DNA of 8,767 nt from Anaerolineaceae bacterium (GCA_009885445.1 VFKQ01000313.1:1-8767), one strand, 5' to 3'. Counted from the first letter of the stretch, positions 1 through 7,728 are shown. A program made the numbers and translations. The notes: generated by a model from the letters alone, not told the origin.

Positions 1-796
1 CGAGGATGGCGAACCCGGCGCCGGAGGCGAGACCGATGGCGAAGGCCTGACGTTCGTTAGTGATGCGCGCGCGTCCAAACATCGGCAGGCCGAGGGCCTT
101 GGCGAATTCCTCAGGGAAGGGGGCCTCGACGGCAGTGATGGCCAGGAAGACAAGAATCATGGGCGATGAAAATAGTTTTTCGATAAAGCCCGGCGCGCCC
201 CAGCCAATATCGGCGAAGCCCTCTGCCAAATACCACAGCGGCTCGAGCAAAAGATAGGCGAAATAGGGCAGGGTGGTTTCCAAAATGATGGCGACCAAAA
301 TCGAGATGGTGCTCCCTGAGACGAAGGCCAGCGCGGCCTGCCGCCATGTGACCGGCCAGCCCATCTGACGATAGGCCCAGCCCAGCACGGCGAACGTGGA
401 GAGCGACGCGCCGAGGAAGAACAGCGGCGGGAAGAGGTACACGACGCCAACATCTGTGTTGAGCAGGAGGTTGCCCAATCCCAAAACGAGCGCGAGCACA
501 ACCCAGAAGACCCAGAAGGTTGGGAATTTTATTGGTCCACTGGCGCGGTTTGAGATGGCGCCCAGGCCGTGATAGACGGCCAATGTCCCACAGCCGAGGC
601 CGAGGAAGATGGCGGCGAATACCCCCAGCTGATAACTGAGCAGTTCTTCACCGAAGGAGATTAACGGCAAACCCAGATAACCAAGGACTGCGGCGATGCC
701 ACTCAAGATTAAGAAAGCACCAACGAGCGTTGCGATATAAGCCCAGAAATTAGAGGGCGCAGAGGCGGTTGTTTTGGAATCAGATGTTTTGTTCAT
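1..796 (-). CDS. PrsW-family intramembrane metalloprotease, 3' end outside window
   Basis: The 265 visible residues begin at the ATG at 796-794 and run off the left edge. The protein is strongly hydrophobic. By eye there are membrane segments near residues 18-45, 52-80, 94-113, 117-142, 152-185 and 210-228, and a last one starts near 250. The key signature is AVEAPFPEEFAKALG at 222-236: E229, E230 and K233 form the EExxK motif of the PrsW (M82) family. It is followed by RQAFAIGLASGAGFAIL (249-265), the glycine-rich helix that follows in these proteases. The one leftover base after L265 is G, compatible with the Glu expected next. PrsW proteins cleave membrane-bound substrates within or near the bilayer, for example anti-sigma factors in Bacillus; the substrate here is unknown. 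The related CPBP family usually has EExxxR, so PrsW fits better. The later metal-binding His residues are outside the window. The gene starts 2 bases after the stop of the giant gene and has a GGGAG ribosome binding site inside it, so the two should be co-translated. Confidence 0.85.
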   Translation of the reverse strand, partial: MNKTSDSKTTASAPSNFWAYIATLVGAFLILSGIAAVLGYLGLPLISFGEELLSYQLGVFAAIFLGLGCGTLAVYHGLGAISNRASGPIKFPTFWVFWVVLALVLGLGNLLLNTDVGVVYLFPPLFFLGASLSTFAVLGWAYRQMGWPVTWRQAALAFVSGSTISILVAIILETTLPYFAYLLLEPLWYLAEGFADIGWGAPGFIEKLFSSPMILVFLAITAVEAPFPEEFAKALGLPMFGRARITNERQAFAIGLASGAGFAIL

Positions 797-798
797 GG

Positions 799-3700
799 CT
801 ACTCCCATTTCTCCAGAGTCTCGCTCCACTCACGCGAGCGGGCGCGCAATTGCTCCCGTCCGCGTTCGATGTAGATGGCCGCGCCCATGATCAGCAGGCC
901 GACGCCAAATCCCACGTACCAGATGCTGACGATGCCGCGGTCTACTAAAAGAATTACCTGCGCCACGAAATTAAACGCGATTGCGCCGATGCCGCTGAAG
1001 AAGGGAATTCTGCGTTTCTGAATCGTGCCCCACCAGATCACCAAGAATCCTTCGATGATTAACAGGATGAAGTACACGAGTCCCTGCGTGGCGCTCAGCG
1101 ATTGCGCAAAGGTAGTGACCAAAAGAATCGCCAGCCCGAAAATCTCAATGGGAAGCGCATACTGTTTGCGGTTGCGTTGTAATTCAAGATAAGCCACCGC
1201 CAAAAAGTACAACCCGCCAGGGATGGCGTATAACTGCGGCTGAATAATCTCGTTCGTATACAAGATGAAGATCCACGCCACTTGAAGCAAGGCCATGCCC
1301 AAATACCCAAGCGCATATAAGCGCGCGCGATAGGCGATCGTCACATACAACGCGCCAGCAAAGGCCAGGCTGATGGCGAGCGCGGTCAAATGTGCGGCGA
1401 ACTGCGTCAGGTTAAGCGTCGCGGCCACGGCGGTCAGAAAAATCGCGGACTGGGTCAGCGGCCCCGGCCAGACGACGAGCGCCTTCATGCGCGACGACGC
1501 GCTCTTTAAGATTTGCCCGAGCAGATACAAGCCGAATCCGATTCCGCTGAAGATGGCCAGCGCATCCGCAAACGGAACTTGCTCCCGCTTCAGCGTCGCA
1601 CCCACCGCCAGTAAGCCGAACCCGACCACGCCGTAGACGAGCGCGCCTTCCGTCCACAAAATTGCGAAGAGCGTCAGCAGGAGCGCGTGTCCGCTGGCCA
1701 GCACGATGGTCGTGTCGTATCCGTACAACGCAACCGTCTGCCAGAGAATCATTTCGATAAACGTGAAGACGAAGAAAGGCCGCGCCCAGGCATGACCGAG
1801 CAAATGTTCAAGGAGCGCTGACCCGTACGCATCTTTCGCGGACCGTGGAGCGGATTCAGCAGTCGAGCGGCTGAATGCGTAACCGATCAGCGCCGTCAGC
1901 CAGATCATCGCGTGGAATGGATACGCGAGATGATGGGCAGACCCGCCCTGAGGATTAATCGTAAACGAGACGAGTATAGACATGTGGGAAGTGAAAAGCC
2001 CCGCGTAGATCCAGCCCGGTGTGCGGAAGAGATACGCCGAAGCGAAGTAGATGACGGCTCCCGCGCCGAACGCAATCGTGATGGAAAGCGGATTTATATA
2101 CGAAAGCGAGATCATGCTCAGGCTCAACCCGTAAGCCAAAATGTAAAACGGAACTGCGGGATGCGACAGCCATTGCGCGAGCAGTCCCTGCCCGAGGCTG
2201 GGCAGTGCTTTGCGATGGAAGACGAAGCGGCCCAGGCCGATGTAGAGCACAATCAGCGGGAGCCAGGCGAGGCCGTACCATTTTGTTTCCAACGGCGTGA
2301 GTGTGATGGCCAGAAAATATGGAACTGCGGCCAGCCACGAGGCCGGGTAAATGAACAAAGCTTCGCGGAACAACCAGCCCGCCAGCGCGTACAGAATCAC
2401 GCCGGCTGAATAAATTTGAATGGCCAGGTTTTTATCTCCGCTGGCAACTGCCAGCGCGATGGCGCTCAACACGAAGCCGGGCGCGTAGAACGGCGCGGCA
2501 AACGGATGGATCTCCAGCGAGTCTGTTTTTTGCGCGCGGTCAAACAATTGTCCGATGCCGAAATAGACGAAGGCGAAGGCCATAAATGTGGGCGCGATCC
2601 AGTCGGCATTCAGGTGGTCTGTCTGTTGCAGGATGAGGAAGGCAATCACAGGCGCCAGCACGTTCGACAGATACAGCCAGAAAGTCTGCTTGAAGATGTA
2701 AGCGGAGGCCGCATAAACGATGGCGTTCAGCGCGAGCACATAGGTTGCCACGCGCAAGTCTTCAAAGGCCACCATCGCGCCGACGGCGGTCAACGTGTAA
2801 CCTGCGCTGTACAGTGCCCAGGTGGGGACGGGCGAAAGAGTGCCCCTCGGTTTTGATCTGCCCACCAACAGTGCAATCGCAATGTACAGCGGCGCGATCA
2901 AGGCCAGCGTTGCGCCGCGCAAGGCCACGCTAAAGTCATTGTGCGCCATGACTTGCATGGTCAGCACGGGGAAGGCGAAGGTGGCGAAGAATAGAAAAAT
3001 GGTGGAGACGATTTGCTGGCTTGTAGAATCTGCCTTGCTCCAGAATGCGGCAATGAAATCTTCAAACGAGTGGTGCCTTCCAAAATGAACAAGCAGATAT
3101 GAAAGGATGGCCAGCAAAATTGTGACCAGCAAAGTGTAAATGTTTGTTACGCGATCCGCTGTTGAAACGGTCAGCGCCAATACGGCCAGCACATAGGCGG
3201 TTAGATAAGGCCCGTGTGCATAGCGGACTTTATAGTTATCCAGTACGAGGCCGATGACCAATAATACTGAGGTCAGGCCGAGCCAGCGCAGGGCGAAATC
3301 GAAACTTGCCAGCGTGGGGTCGTATACGATCCATGCCAGCGTGTAGGGAATGAAGCTCAGCCAACTCGCAACGTGAGCGAAGGAGCGGCTTCCGCGCATC
3401 CATGCCGAGGCGGAATAAAAGACGACGGCCACTGTTTGCAAAATCACAAAGGCCAGCAGTCCTGGGGTGCCTTTTGGAATCACGTAATCGCCGCTCAGAT
3501 ATTTCAAGCTGATTGGCGCGCTGATGAACAGACTCAGCGCCGTGAAGAACTGCGCCGCGCTATACACAGGCCGGGTGTAACTCGAGTCAACTTTGTTCAA
3601 CCACAGAATCAGGCCGAGATAGGCGAGAGGCGCAGAGACGAGTCCGAGCCACGAAAAATCGTCGGTGACGTTAATCGCGCGCAGAAGAATTACGCACCAG

Positions 3701-6700
3701 ATGGGGAACAACCACGCGGCAGACCAGATGAACACGTTGCGCAGGAAAGTGCGATTCGGTCCTTCGGTCTTGCCAGACAGCAATTGCACAAATTCAGCCC
3801 ACGATTGGTGTTTGCTGAAATGCACCAGGAGGGCAGACGCGACGGAGGCCAGAATCCACAAGCCGAGGGTCCAGACTAGAATCGAGTTTTCGTTCAGCGT
3901 CCACGCGACGGCCCAGCCGAGCAGAATGTATCCGCCGAGATAGATGCCGTTTGCATAGCGGACGGCGAGTCTGTCGATGAACGCCGCAACCGAGATGTGA
4001 ATTACTGCGAGGCCCGCCCATGCGAGCGCGTATTGCGGCGTGGAGAGCGTCGCGCCGAAGATGCGTTCACCAAAGCCGATGAAGAAGAGTGTGACAGGCA
4101 GGAAACTAATGAAAGGCTCAAAGAAGAGCGGCCAGCGTTGTTGATACAGACGCGCGAAGGCAATGGTCAGAATCACGATTAGGGATTGAGCGAGGAGCGG
4201 GGGCAGATAATCTGTTAGGGGCAACCCGCTAAAAGCGCGGAGTGTGGCGGGCGCGCTGAGCAGGAGCGCGAGAACACTTAATCCAATTATGAATAAAACC
4301 AGCGGCGCATGGAAGAGAGTCGCCCAAAACTTTTTGCTCTCGTCGTTTTTTCCAGACGCGAAAAAATTCAATGAGCGTTCGATGAGCATGTAACTTGTGG
4401 CCAGTCCCGCCCAGGCCAGCGCGCCGAACGCGGGTGGGACCTTGAAGAGAGTCAGCGATTGAGCGAAGGCGATGGTGAAGGTGAGTGTGGTGGCCCATGC
4501 CCACGCAAAAGCATATGTTGAAACTTTGAAGTACCACGCGCTGAAGATAAATAGCGCGCTGGCCACGAGCGGAATCGTCACGCCGACCCAGGGCAGGTAG
4601 GATGGTTCGGCGGCGCTGTCGATAATAGACATCAGCGTTTTGGCGATTACGAGTGTGTAACCCAGCACAAAAAGTATTGCGGGGTGGAACTTTTCGCGGC
4701 TCTTGAGGAATTTGTTTAGATAAACAGCAATCGAAATGTAAACCAGACTGCCGAGCAACGTATATGCGAGGGACTGCATGTTCTCGGGAATTTTGAGCCT
4801 GTCCAGAATTATTTGGAACGGCCATAGGAATAATAGGCTGGCAAGAATGGTCTCGACGACTCGATTGTAGAGGTAGGCCAGCGTTGCGAGGGATGCAACT
4901 ATGATCAACAGGCTGGCCAACAGCGCGTCGTCATTTGGGCCTGCGGAGAAGAGACCAATGATGGAAAGCAAGTAGGTGAAAACATGAAAGGGCAGACGAT
5001 ATTCTTTGGCGCGCTGGAAGAGTCTTTGACCAGCGCCGACGTAGGCCAGGCCGAACGCGGCGATTAATGCGCCCAGCCATTCGGGCGAAAGGCGTGCGCC
5101 ACTCCACGCGGTGGCGGCAAAGATGGGAATCAGTAATGCGATCGGCCACAGGAAGATGGATTTGCCCAACCCGAAAGGCAACTTGTCTGACAGGCCGACG
5201 AGGGCGGGGTGTTGTCCGCTGTCGTGCAGGATGAAGGAGGTTACGTAGGCCGCGAGGGCGAGGCCGAGGGCGATCAGGCTCGGGGCAAAAGGTGGCACTG
5301 AAATGCCAGCGAGAACCAACAGCGCGATGGGGATTAGTACATGCGCCCAAACGTGGAGCGCGCGAGCATGTTCTTTCGAATTACGAATCGCAATGGCCAG
5401 CCCGAGGTAAGCCAATGCCAGCGCTTCGTCAGCGGCGATGACCCAGTGCAGAGTCGAGGCGGGCTGTGCGTTCGAGATCCAGCGACCCGCTATGAGCGTG
5501 AACGGAGCGATAAATAGGCCGGCGGCCAACAGGGTGAAAGTCGAGTCGTTAAAGAAGTAGGCGCACAGGGCCAGATTTATTGAGGCGAGAGTCAGCGCGA
5601 TGACGCCGGGCCAAAATTCGGCAGTGCGGAAGAATGTTCCGCTCAAAACGGATAAGGTAATGAGCACCAGTGCGGTGGTGTTGAGTGCCTTAACGTAATT
5701 TTTGATAACAGGTAAATCGGACGAGGCGCGTTGCAGTCGTTGGCCGAGCACAAGATAGACCAGCGCAAGAATCGCCGCGACGCTGGCGTACCATTCGAGA
5801 GGCAAGTCTGCAACGCCCAATCCGAATGCGACTGTGCCAATGGATGCGACCAGCGCTGTGTAGGCGAACACGAGTGCAGGGAAATACCAGGCCAGCGCGG
5901 AATACGCAAGCGTGGCAAAGAGCAGGCCAACCATATGTGGCACAGCAGGGCGCGCCGGCGAGAGTAGTAAAAAGAATAGGCTCAGCGGAAGTAATACCTG
6001 CGGCAGGTAACGCGCGGCGCGGGCGAGATCACCGAAGGTGCCTTTTAATTTTCCGAAACGCCCCGAAGCCCAGACCATGGCCGCGCTCGAAGCGCAAATC
6101 GAAACAAAATCCCACTCGAGTTGTGCCTTCCATGCAAACGATGAGCCAAGTAAATTTGTAACCGTAAATACCACGCCTGTGCCAGCGACGAGAGTTAAAT
6201 AATCGAAGAACTCGCTGTGCATGCGCGAGGCAGTGAACGCGTAAATGGCGGTGCAGATGATCGCCACAAAAGTTCCGTAGAGCGGCCCGTTCACCTGCCC
6301 GGCCAGGCCGCCAAATTGGTAGATGGCCGCGAAGTCTATGGCCACGAATACCGCGCCGACGCCGGTCAACACGCTACCCGTCTGCGTTAATTTCAGCCGT
6401 GTTTGCAGGAACCAACCGCCGATGTAAAAAATCAGCGGGACAGAGGCGATGAAAATTAATTGAAGCGCTTGGTTGAACTCGCCCCAAAAGCCGACCACCA
6501 GCACCGTGGCGGAAACAATCAGGATGAACGCGCCCAAGTACAGCAGTCCGCGCAGAAGCGCGCCCGATGCGGCGGCGTCGCCGATTAACTTGCGCCAGTC
6601 CACGGGCGGGCGTACTGGTTTGGGCGGCGCGACGGGCTTGGGCCGCGCGACGGGCTTGGAGACGACTGCCGCTTTGACAGGCGCCACGACGACGGGCCTC

Positions 6701-7617
6701 GGCTCGACCTTAAGTGGGGCGGGTTGCGCTAAAGGAGCCTGGCTCGGCGCGGACGGTTTCTCCACGTGCGGCTCTGCGCTCGGAACAGCTTGTCGCGCGG
6801 CAGTTCCTACGCGGATGTCGAAGTCGTAGCGGCGCTTGATCACGGTCGCGCGATGCGGTTCGAGTAGTCCATCTTCAGCCCACATCGAGATTTGATGCAA
6901 GATGGCCTCGCGCATGCTTCTGACAAGGCTGTTCCGTTTGGAAGTGACGAATTGACTCGTTTGCAGGCTTAACGCTTCGAGCGCGGCGTGTCCCACTTTG
7001 GTAGATTTGCCCAGCGCGAGTTTTTCCAATTCCAACACGATGGCTTCACTGCTGTAGCGCACCGTTCCAAGCGTGGCAATCGCCGCCAGTTGGCGGGCTT
7101 CATCTCTGCTTCTTAAGTCGGTCAGGATTGTATCGAGGTCTGAGTTTTGTGCTGAGTTCATCGCAGGCTCCTTTGATGAAGTGTTTGGGCGTGGTTCTTC
7201 GTGAATGGTTGTGGGTATGGGCAATCCGTCGTTGACCCCGTTAGCAGTCATTAGCCAGCACTCGCCGCGCTTAACTTGACCGCGTCCCCAGGCGTTGCCG
7301 ATGAAATATGTAAGAATGAGCAGGGCATAGAAAGGAAAGCTGGTGTAGGAAAAAAGTAAAGCGATTAGCGTGCGAATCCCCGCCAGAAGAAATGCCTGCC
7401 GTCCATGCCAGCGCACAAAAGTACTTTGAGTTTTGGATGTGTATTGAAGCAGAAGCAGGTGCCAGAGCGCCGACAAGAGCACGGCGACAAAAGGTGAATC
7501 GTAAAATGAAAAACTGGCGAAAATGAGCGTTGGAATGGTGAGTAACGGCGACCAGCCCAGCCAGCGATATGGACCTAGAGCCATGTATTGCTCAGAGTTG
7601 TAATCAACTTTTGCCAT
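799..7617 (-). CDS. Giant 2,272-residue polytopic membrane protein (DUF2157 / SCO7613-like), function unknown
   Basis: The start ATG at 7617 is supported by AAAGGAG 8 bases upstream and by an in-frame TAG at 7678-7680 with no other good start between. Domains read by eye: residues 15-115, four membrane spans with FVRWHGRQA at 67-75, like Tic20/DUF4870 proteins; 157-220, a soluble helical HEAT-like stretch; 230-270, a helix (SMWAEDGLLEPHRATVIKRR) like the N-terminal part of DUF2157; 275-340, a Pro/Lys/Val/Ala-rich linker; 350-560, hydrophobic spans starting LLRGLLYLGAFILIVSATV, resembling DUF2157 and SCO7613-type membrane proteins; about 565-1920, some 12 divergent repeats of roughly four spans each; 1930-2272, further spans and a charged tail (IERGREQLRARSREWSETLEKWE region). 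My rough estimate is 60 or more spans in total. No catalytic motif, nucleotide-binding site or signal peptidase site is evident. Large proteins of this type have no established function; a scaffold, lipid or glycan transport, or envelope-sensing role would be guesswork. A second start at M153 is possible. The protease gene follows 2 bases downstream. Confidence 0.85.
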   Translation of the reverse strand: MAKVDYNSEQYMALGPYRWLGWSPLLTIPTLIFASFSFYDSPFVAVLLSALWHLLLLQYTSKTQSTFVRWHGRQAFLLAGIRTLIALLFSYTSFPFYALLILTYFIGNAWGRGQVKRGECWLMTANGVNDGLPIPTTIHEEPRPNTSSKEPAMNSAQNSDLDTILTDLRSRDEARQLAAIATLGTVRYSSEAIVLELEKLALGKSTKVGHAALEALSLQTSQFVTSKRNSLVRSMREAILHQISMWAEDGLLEPHRATVIKRRYDFDIRVGTAARQAVPSAEPHVEKPSAPSQAPLAQPAPLKVEPRPVVVAPVKAAVVSKPVARPKPVAPPKPVRPPVDWRKLIGDAAASGALLRGLLYLGAFILIVSATVLVVGFWGEFNQALQLIFIASVPLIFYIGGWFLQTRLKLTQTGSVLTGVGAVFVAIDFAAIYQFGGLAGQVNGPLYGTFVAIICTAIYAFTASRMHSEFFDYLTLVAGTGVVFTVTNLLGSSFAWKAQLEWDFVSICASSAAMVWASGRFGKLKGTFGDLARAARYLPQVLLPLSLFFLLLSPARPAVPHMVGLLFATLAYSALAWYFPALVFAYTALVASIGTVAFGLGVADLPLEWYASVAAILALVYLVLGQRLQRASSDLPVIKNYVKALNTTALVLITLSVLSGTFFRTAEFWPGVIALTLASINLALCAYFFNDSTFTLLAAGLFIAPFTLIAGRWISNAQPASTLHWVIAADEALALAYLGLAIAIRNSKEHARALHVWAHVLIPIALLVLAGISVPPFAPSLIALGLALAAYVTSFILHDSGQHPALVGLSDKLPFGLGKSIFLWPIALLIPIFAATAWSGARLSPEWLGALIAAFGLAYVGAGQRLFQRAKEYRLPFHVFTYLLSIIGLFSAGPNDDALLASLLIIVASLATLAYLYNRVVETILASLLFLWPFQIILDRLKIPENMQSLAYTLLGSLVYISIAVYLNKFLKSREKFHPAILFVLGYTLVIAKTLMSIIDSAAEPSYLPWVGVTIPLVASALFIFSAWYFKVSTYAFAWAWATTLTFTIAFAQSLTLFKVPPAFGALAWAGLATSYMLIERSLNFFASGKNDESKKFWATLFHAPLVLFIIGLSVLALLLSAPATLRAFSGLPLTDYLPPLLAQSLIVILTIAFARLYQQRWPLFFEPFISFLPVTLFFIGFGERIFGATLSTPQYALAWAGLAVIHISVAAFIDRLAVRYANGIYLGGYILLGWAVAWTLNENSILVWTLGLWILASVASALLVHFSKHQSWAEFVQLLSGKTEGPNRTFLRNVFIWSAAWLFPIWCVILLRAINVTDDFSWLGLVSAPLAYLGLILWLNKVDSSYTRPVYSAAQFFTALSLFISAPISLKYLSGDYVIPKGTPGLLAFVILQTVAVVFYSASAWMRGSRSFAHVASWLSFIPYTLAWIVYDPTLASFDFALRWLGLTSVLLVIGLVLDNYKVRYAHGPYLTAYVLAVLALTVSTADRVTNIYTLLVTILLAILSYLLVHFGRHHSFEDFIAAFWSKADSTSQQIVSTIFLFFATFAFPVLTMQVMAHNDFSVALRGATLALIAPLYIAIALLVGRSKPRGTLSPVPTWALYSAGYTLTAVGAMVAFEDLRVATYVLALNAIVYAASAYIFKQTFWLYLSNVLAPVIAFLILQQTDHLNADWIAPTFMAFAFVYFGIGQLFDRAQKTDSLEIHPFAAPFYAPGFVLSAIALAVASGDKNLAIQIYSAGVILYALAGWLFREALFIYPASWLAAVPYFLAITLTPLETKWYGLAWLPLIVLYIGLGRFVFHRKALPSLGQGLLAQWLSHPAVPFYILAYGLSLSMISLSYINPLSITIAFGAGAVIYFASAYLFRTPGWIYAGLFTSHMSILVSFTINPQGGSAHHLAYPFHAMIWLTALIGYAFSRSTAESAPRSAKDAYGSALLEHLLGHAWARPFFVFTFIEMILWQTVALYGYDTTIVLASGHALLLTLFAILWTEGALVYGVVGFGLLAVGATLKREQVPFADALAIFSGIGFGLYLLGQILKSASSRMKALVVWPGPLTQSAIFLTAVAATLNLTQFAAHLTALAISLAFAGALYVTIAYRARLYALGYLGMALLQVAWIFILYTNEIIQPQLYAIPGGLYFLAVAYLELQRNRKQYALPIEIFGLAILLVTTFAQSLSATQGLVYFILLIIEGFLVIWWGTIQKRRIPFFSGIGAIAFNFVAQVILLVDRGIVSIWYVGFGVGLLIMGAAIYIERGREQLRARSREWSETLEKWE
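802..806 (-). promoter_or_regulatory. Ribosome binding site of the PrsW gene, inside the upstream gene
   Basis: On the minus strand the end of the giant gene reads TGGGAGTAGCCATG: GGGAG, 5 bases, then the protease ATG at 796. The site covers the last Glu codon and part of the preceding Trp codon of the giant gene, whose TAG stop lies between it and the new ATG. This arrangement is typical of translational coupling and supports 796 as the start. Confidence 0.7.
3037..3294 (-). repeat. Downstream copy of a 245-residue internal duplication (giant protein residues 1442-1527)
   Basis: This segment aligns without gaps to residues 1197-1282 at a constant offset of 245 residues; by hand count 29 of 86 positions are identical. 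Conserved blocks include ALxWxGL, VRYAxGxYLxxY and LLVHFxxHxS. It is the clearest surviving pair among the repeats of this protein. Confidence 0.7.
3772..4029 (-). repeat. Upstream copy of a 245-residue internal duplication (giant protein residues 1197-1282)
   Basis: Partner of the copy at residues 1442-1527. RYANGIY here corresponds to RYAHGPY there, and LLVHFSKHQSW to LLVHFGRHHSF. The conserved polar patches (RYAxG and HFxxHxS) lie at span ends, suggesting a preserved structural or functional role in loops rather than only general hydrophobicity. Confidence 0.7.
6604..6657 (-). repeat. Three tandem 18-base units encoding KPV(A/R)(R/P)P in the proline-rich linker
   Basis: Residues 321-338 read KPVARP, KPVAPP, KPVRPP. 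At DNA level two neighbouring 18-base units (6623-6640 and 6641-6658 on the plus strand) differ at one base, and a third, more diverged unit lies at 6605-6622. The wider linker (about 275-340) is rich in Pro, Lys, Val and Ala and should be an extended, flexible tether between the soluble N-terminal part and the membrane region. The near-identity suggests recent slippage or unit duplication. Confidence 0.75.
7159..7174 (-). promoter_or_regulatory. Internal Shine-Dalgarno and alternative ATG within the giant gene (M153)
   Basis: The minus strand reads AAAGGAG (7174-7168), then CCTGCG, then ATG (7161-7159), in the frame of the giant gene. It begins MNSAQNSDLDTILTDL, exactly where the HEAT-like domain starts and just after a non-conserved, Pro/Ser/Thr-rich stretch. 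The same AAAGGAG precedes the upstream ATG at 7617. Translation from here would give a 2,120-residue product without the N-terminal four-span domain. Either this is a second start, or it is a relic of two genes that became fused. The sequence alone cannot say which start dominates. Confidence 0.55.
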
Positions 7618-7625
7618 GGGAGATT

Positions 7626-7632
7626 CTCCTTT
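7626..7632 (-). promoter_or_regulatory. Ribosome binding site of the giant membrane protein gene
   Basis: AAAGGAG on the minus strand, 8 bases before the ATG at 7617. It is a near-ideal Shine-Dalgarno sequence and decides the start of the full-length product. Confidence 0.75.
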
Positions 7633-7659
7633 CCCTACATCAGTGGGAACACAGTTTGC

Positions 7660-7702
7660 GCAATAGAGTTGCAGGGACTATTTTCAATCTTTCTCCACTA
7701 TA
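7660..7702 (-). promoter_or_regulatory. Weak promoter candidates upstream of the giant gene
   Basis: Two possibilities can be seen on the minus strand. One is TTGAAA (7687-7682) with a 16-base spacer to TATTGC (7665-7660), a good -35 box with a poor -10 box. The other is TATAGT (7702-7697), a good -10 box without a recognisable -35 box 17 bases upstream. Either would give a leader of some tens of bases. A promoter is expected here because the enolase terminator precedes it, but the exact choice is uncertain. Confidence 0.25.
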
Positions 7703-7704
7703 GC

Positions 7705-7728
7705 GGCAGTTTAGGGGAATTGACTGCC
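7705..7728 (-). promoter_or_regulatory. Inverted repeat upstream of the giant gene, operator-like
   Basis: GGCAGT (7705-7710) and ACTGCC (7723-7728) are perfect 6-base arms separated by 12 bases. They lie directly upstream of the TATAGT candidate, about where a -35 box would be, so a regulator site is possible. Six-base arms can occur by chance; confidence is low. Confidence 0.2.

Larger units (their letters stand above)
1858..5925 (-). repeat. Protein-level tandem repeats: about 12 four-span units within the giant protein
   Basis: Residues about 565-1920 of the giant protein repeat a two-part pattern. Part one is a span ending in small residues then an aromatic pair and often a basic residue: AWYFP (576), AYFFN (686), AYVTS (790), AYLYN (914), AWYFK (1027), ARLYQ (1155), ALLVHF (1262), AWMRG (1405), SYLLVHF (1506), AYIFKQ (1639), GWLFRE (1747), AYLFRT (1861). 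Part two comes about 30-60 residues later and often resembles W-x-G-L...Y-x-x-x-G-Q: for example LEWYASVAAILALVYLVLGQ (608), SPEWLGALIAAFGLAYVGAGQ (844), DWIAPTFMAFAFVYFGIGQ (1672) and KWYGLAWLPLIVLYIGLGR (1779). Spacings are about 100-143 residues and tend to alternate short and long. The copies are divergent at DNA level. The first, sixth and last copies are the least certain. Confidence 0.6.

Noticed and set aside
1..796. CPBP (Abi/CAAX-type) protease instead of PrsW
   Set aside because: CPBP proteins usually have EExxxR; here the motif is EExxK (E229, E230, K233) followed by the glycine-rich GLASGAGFA helix typical of PrsW.
1912..3943. Several long plus-strand open frames (for example 1912-2409, 2416-2856, 3373-3879) opposite the giant gene
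   Set aside because: Their translations are low-complexity, rich in Arg/Gln/Glu/Gly, with no family resemblance and no ribosome binding site. They are antisense shadows of a continuous hydrophobic gene.
799..7617. Reading the giant gene as several genes joined by frameshift or assembly errors
   Set aside because: One frame is open throughout, the family-like N-terminal and C-terminal features are both in that frame, and the repeat units run on continuously. Only the internal start at 7161 leaves real doubt.
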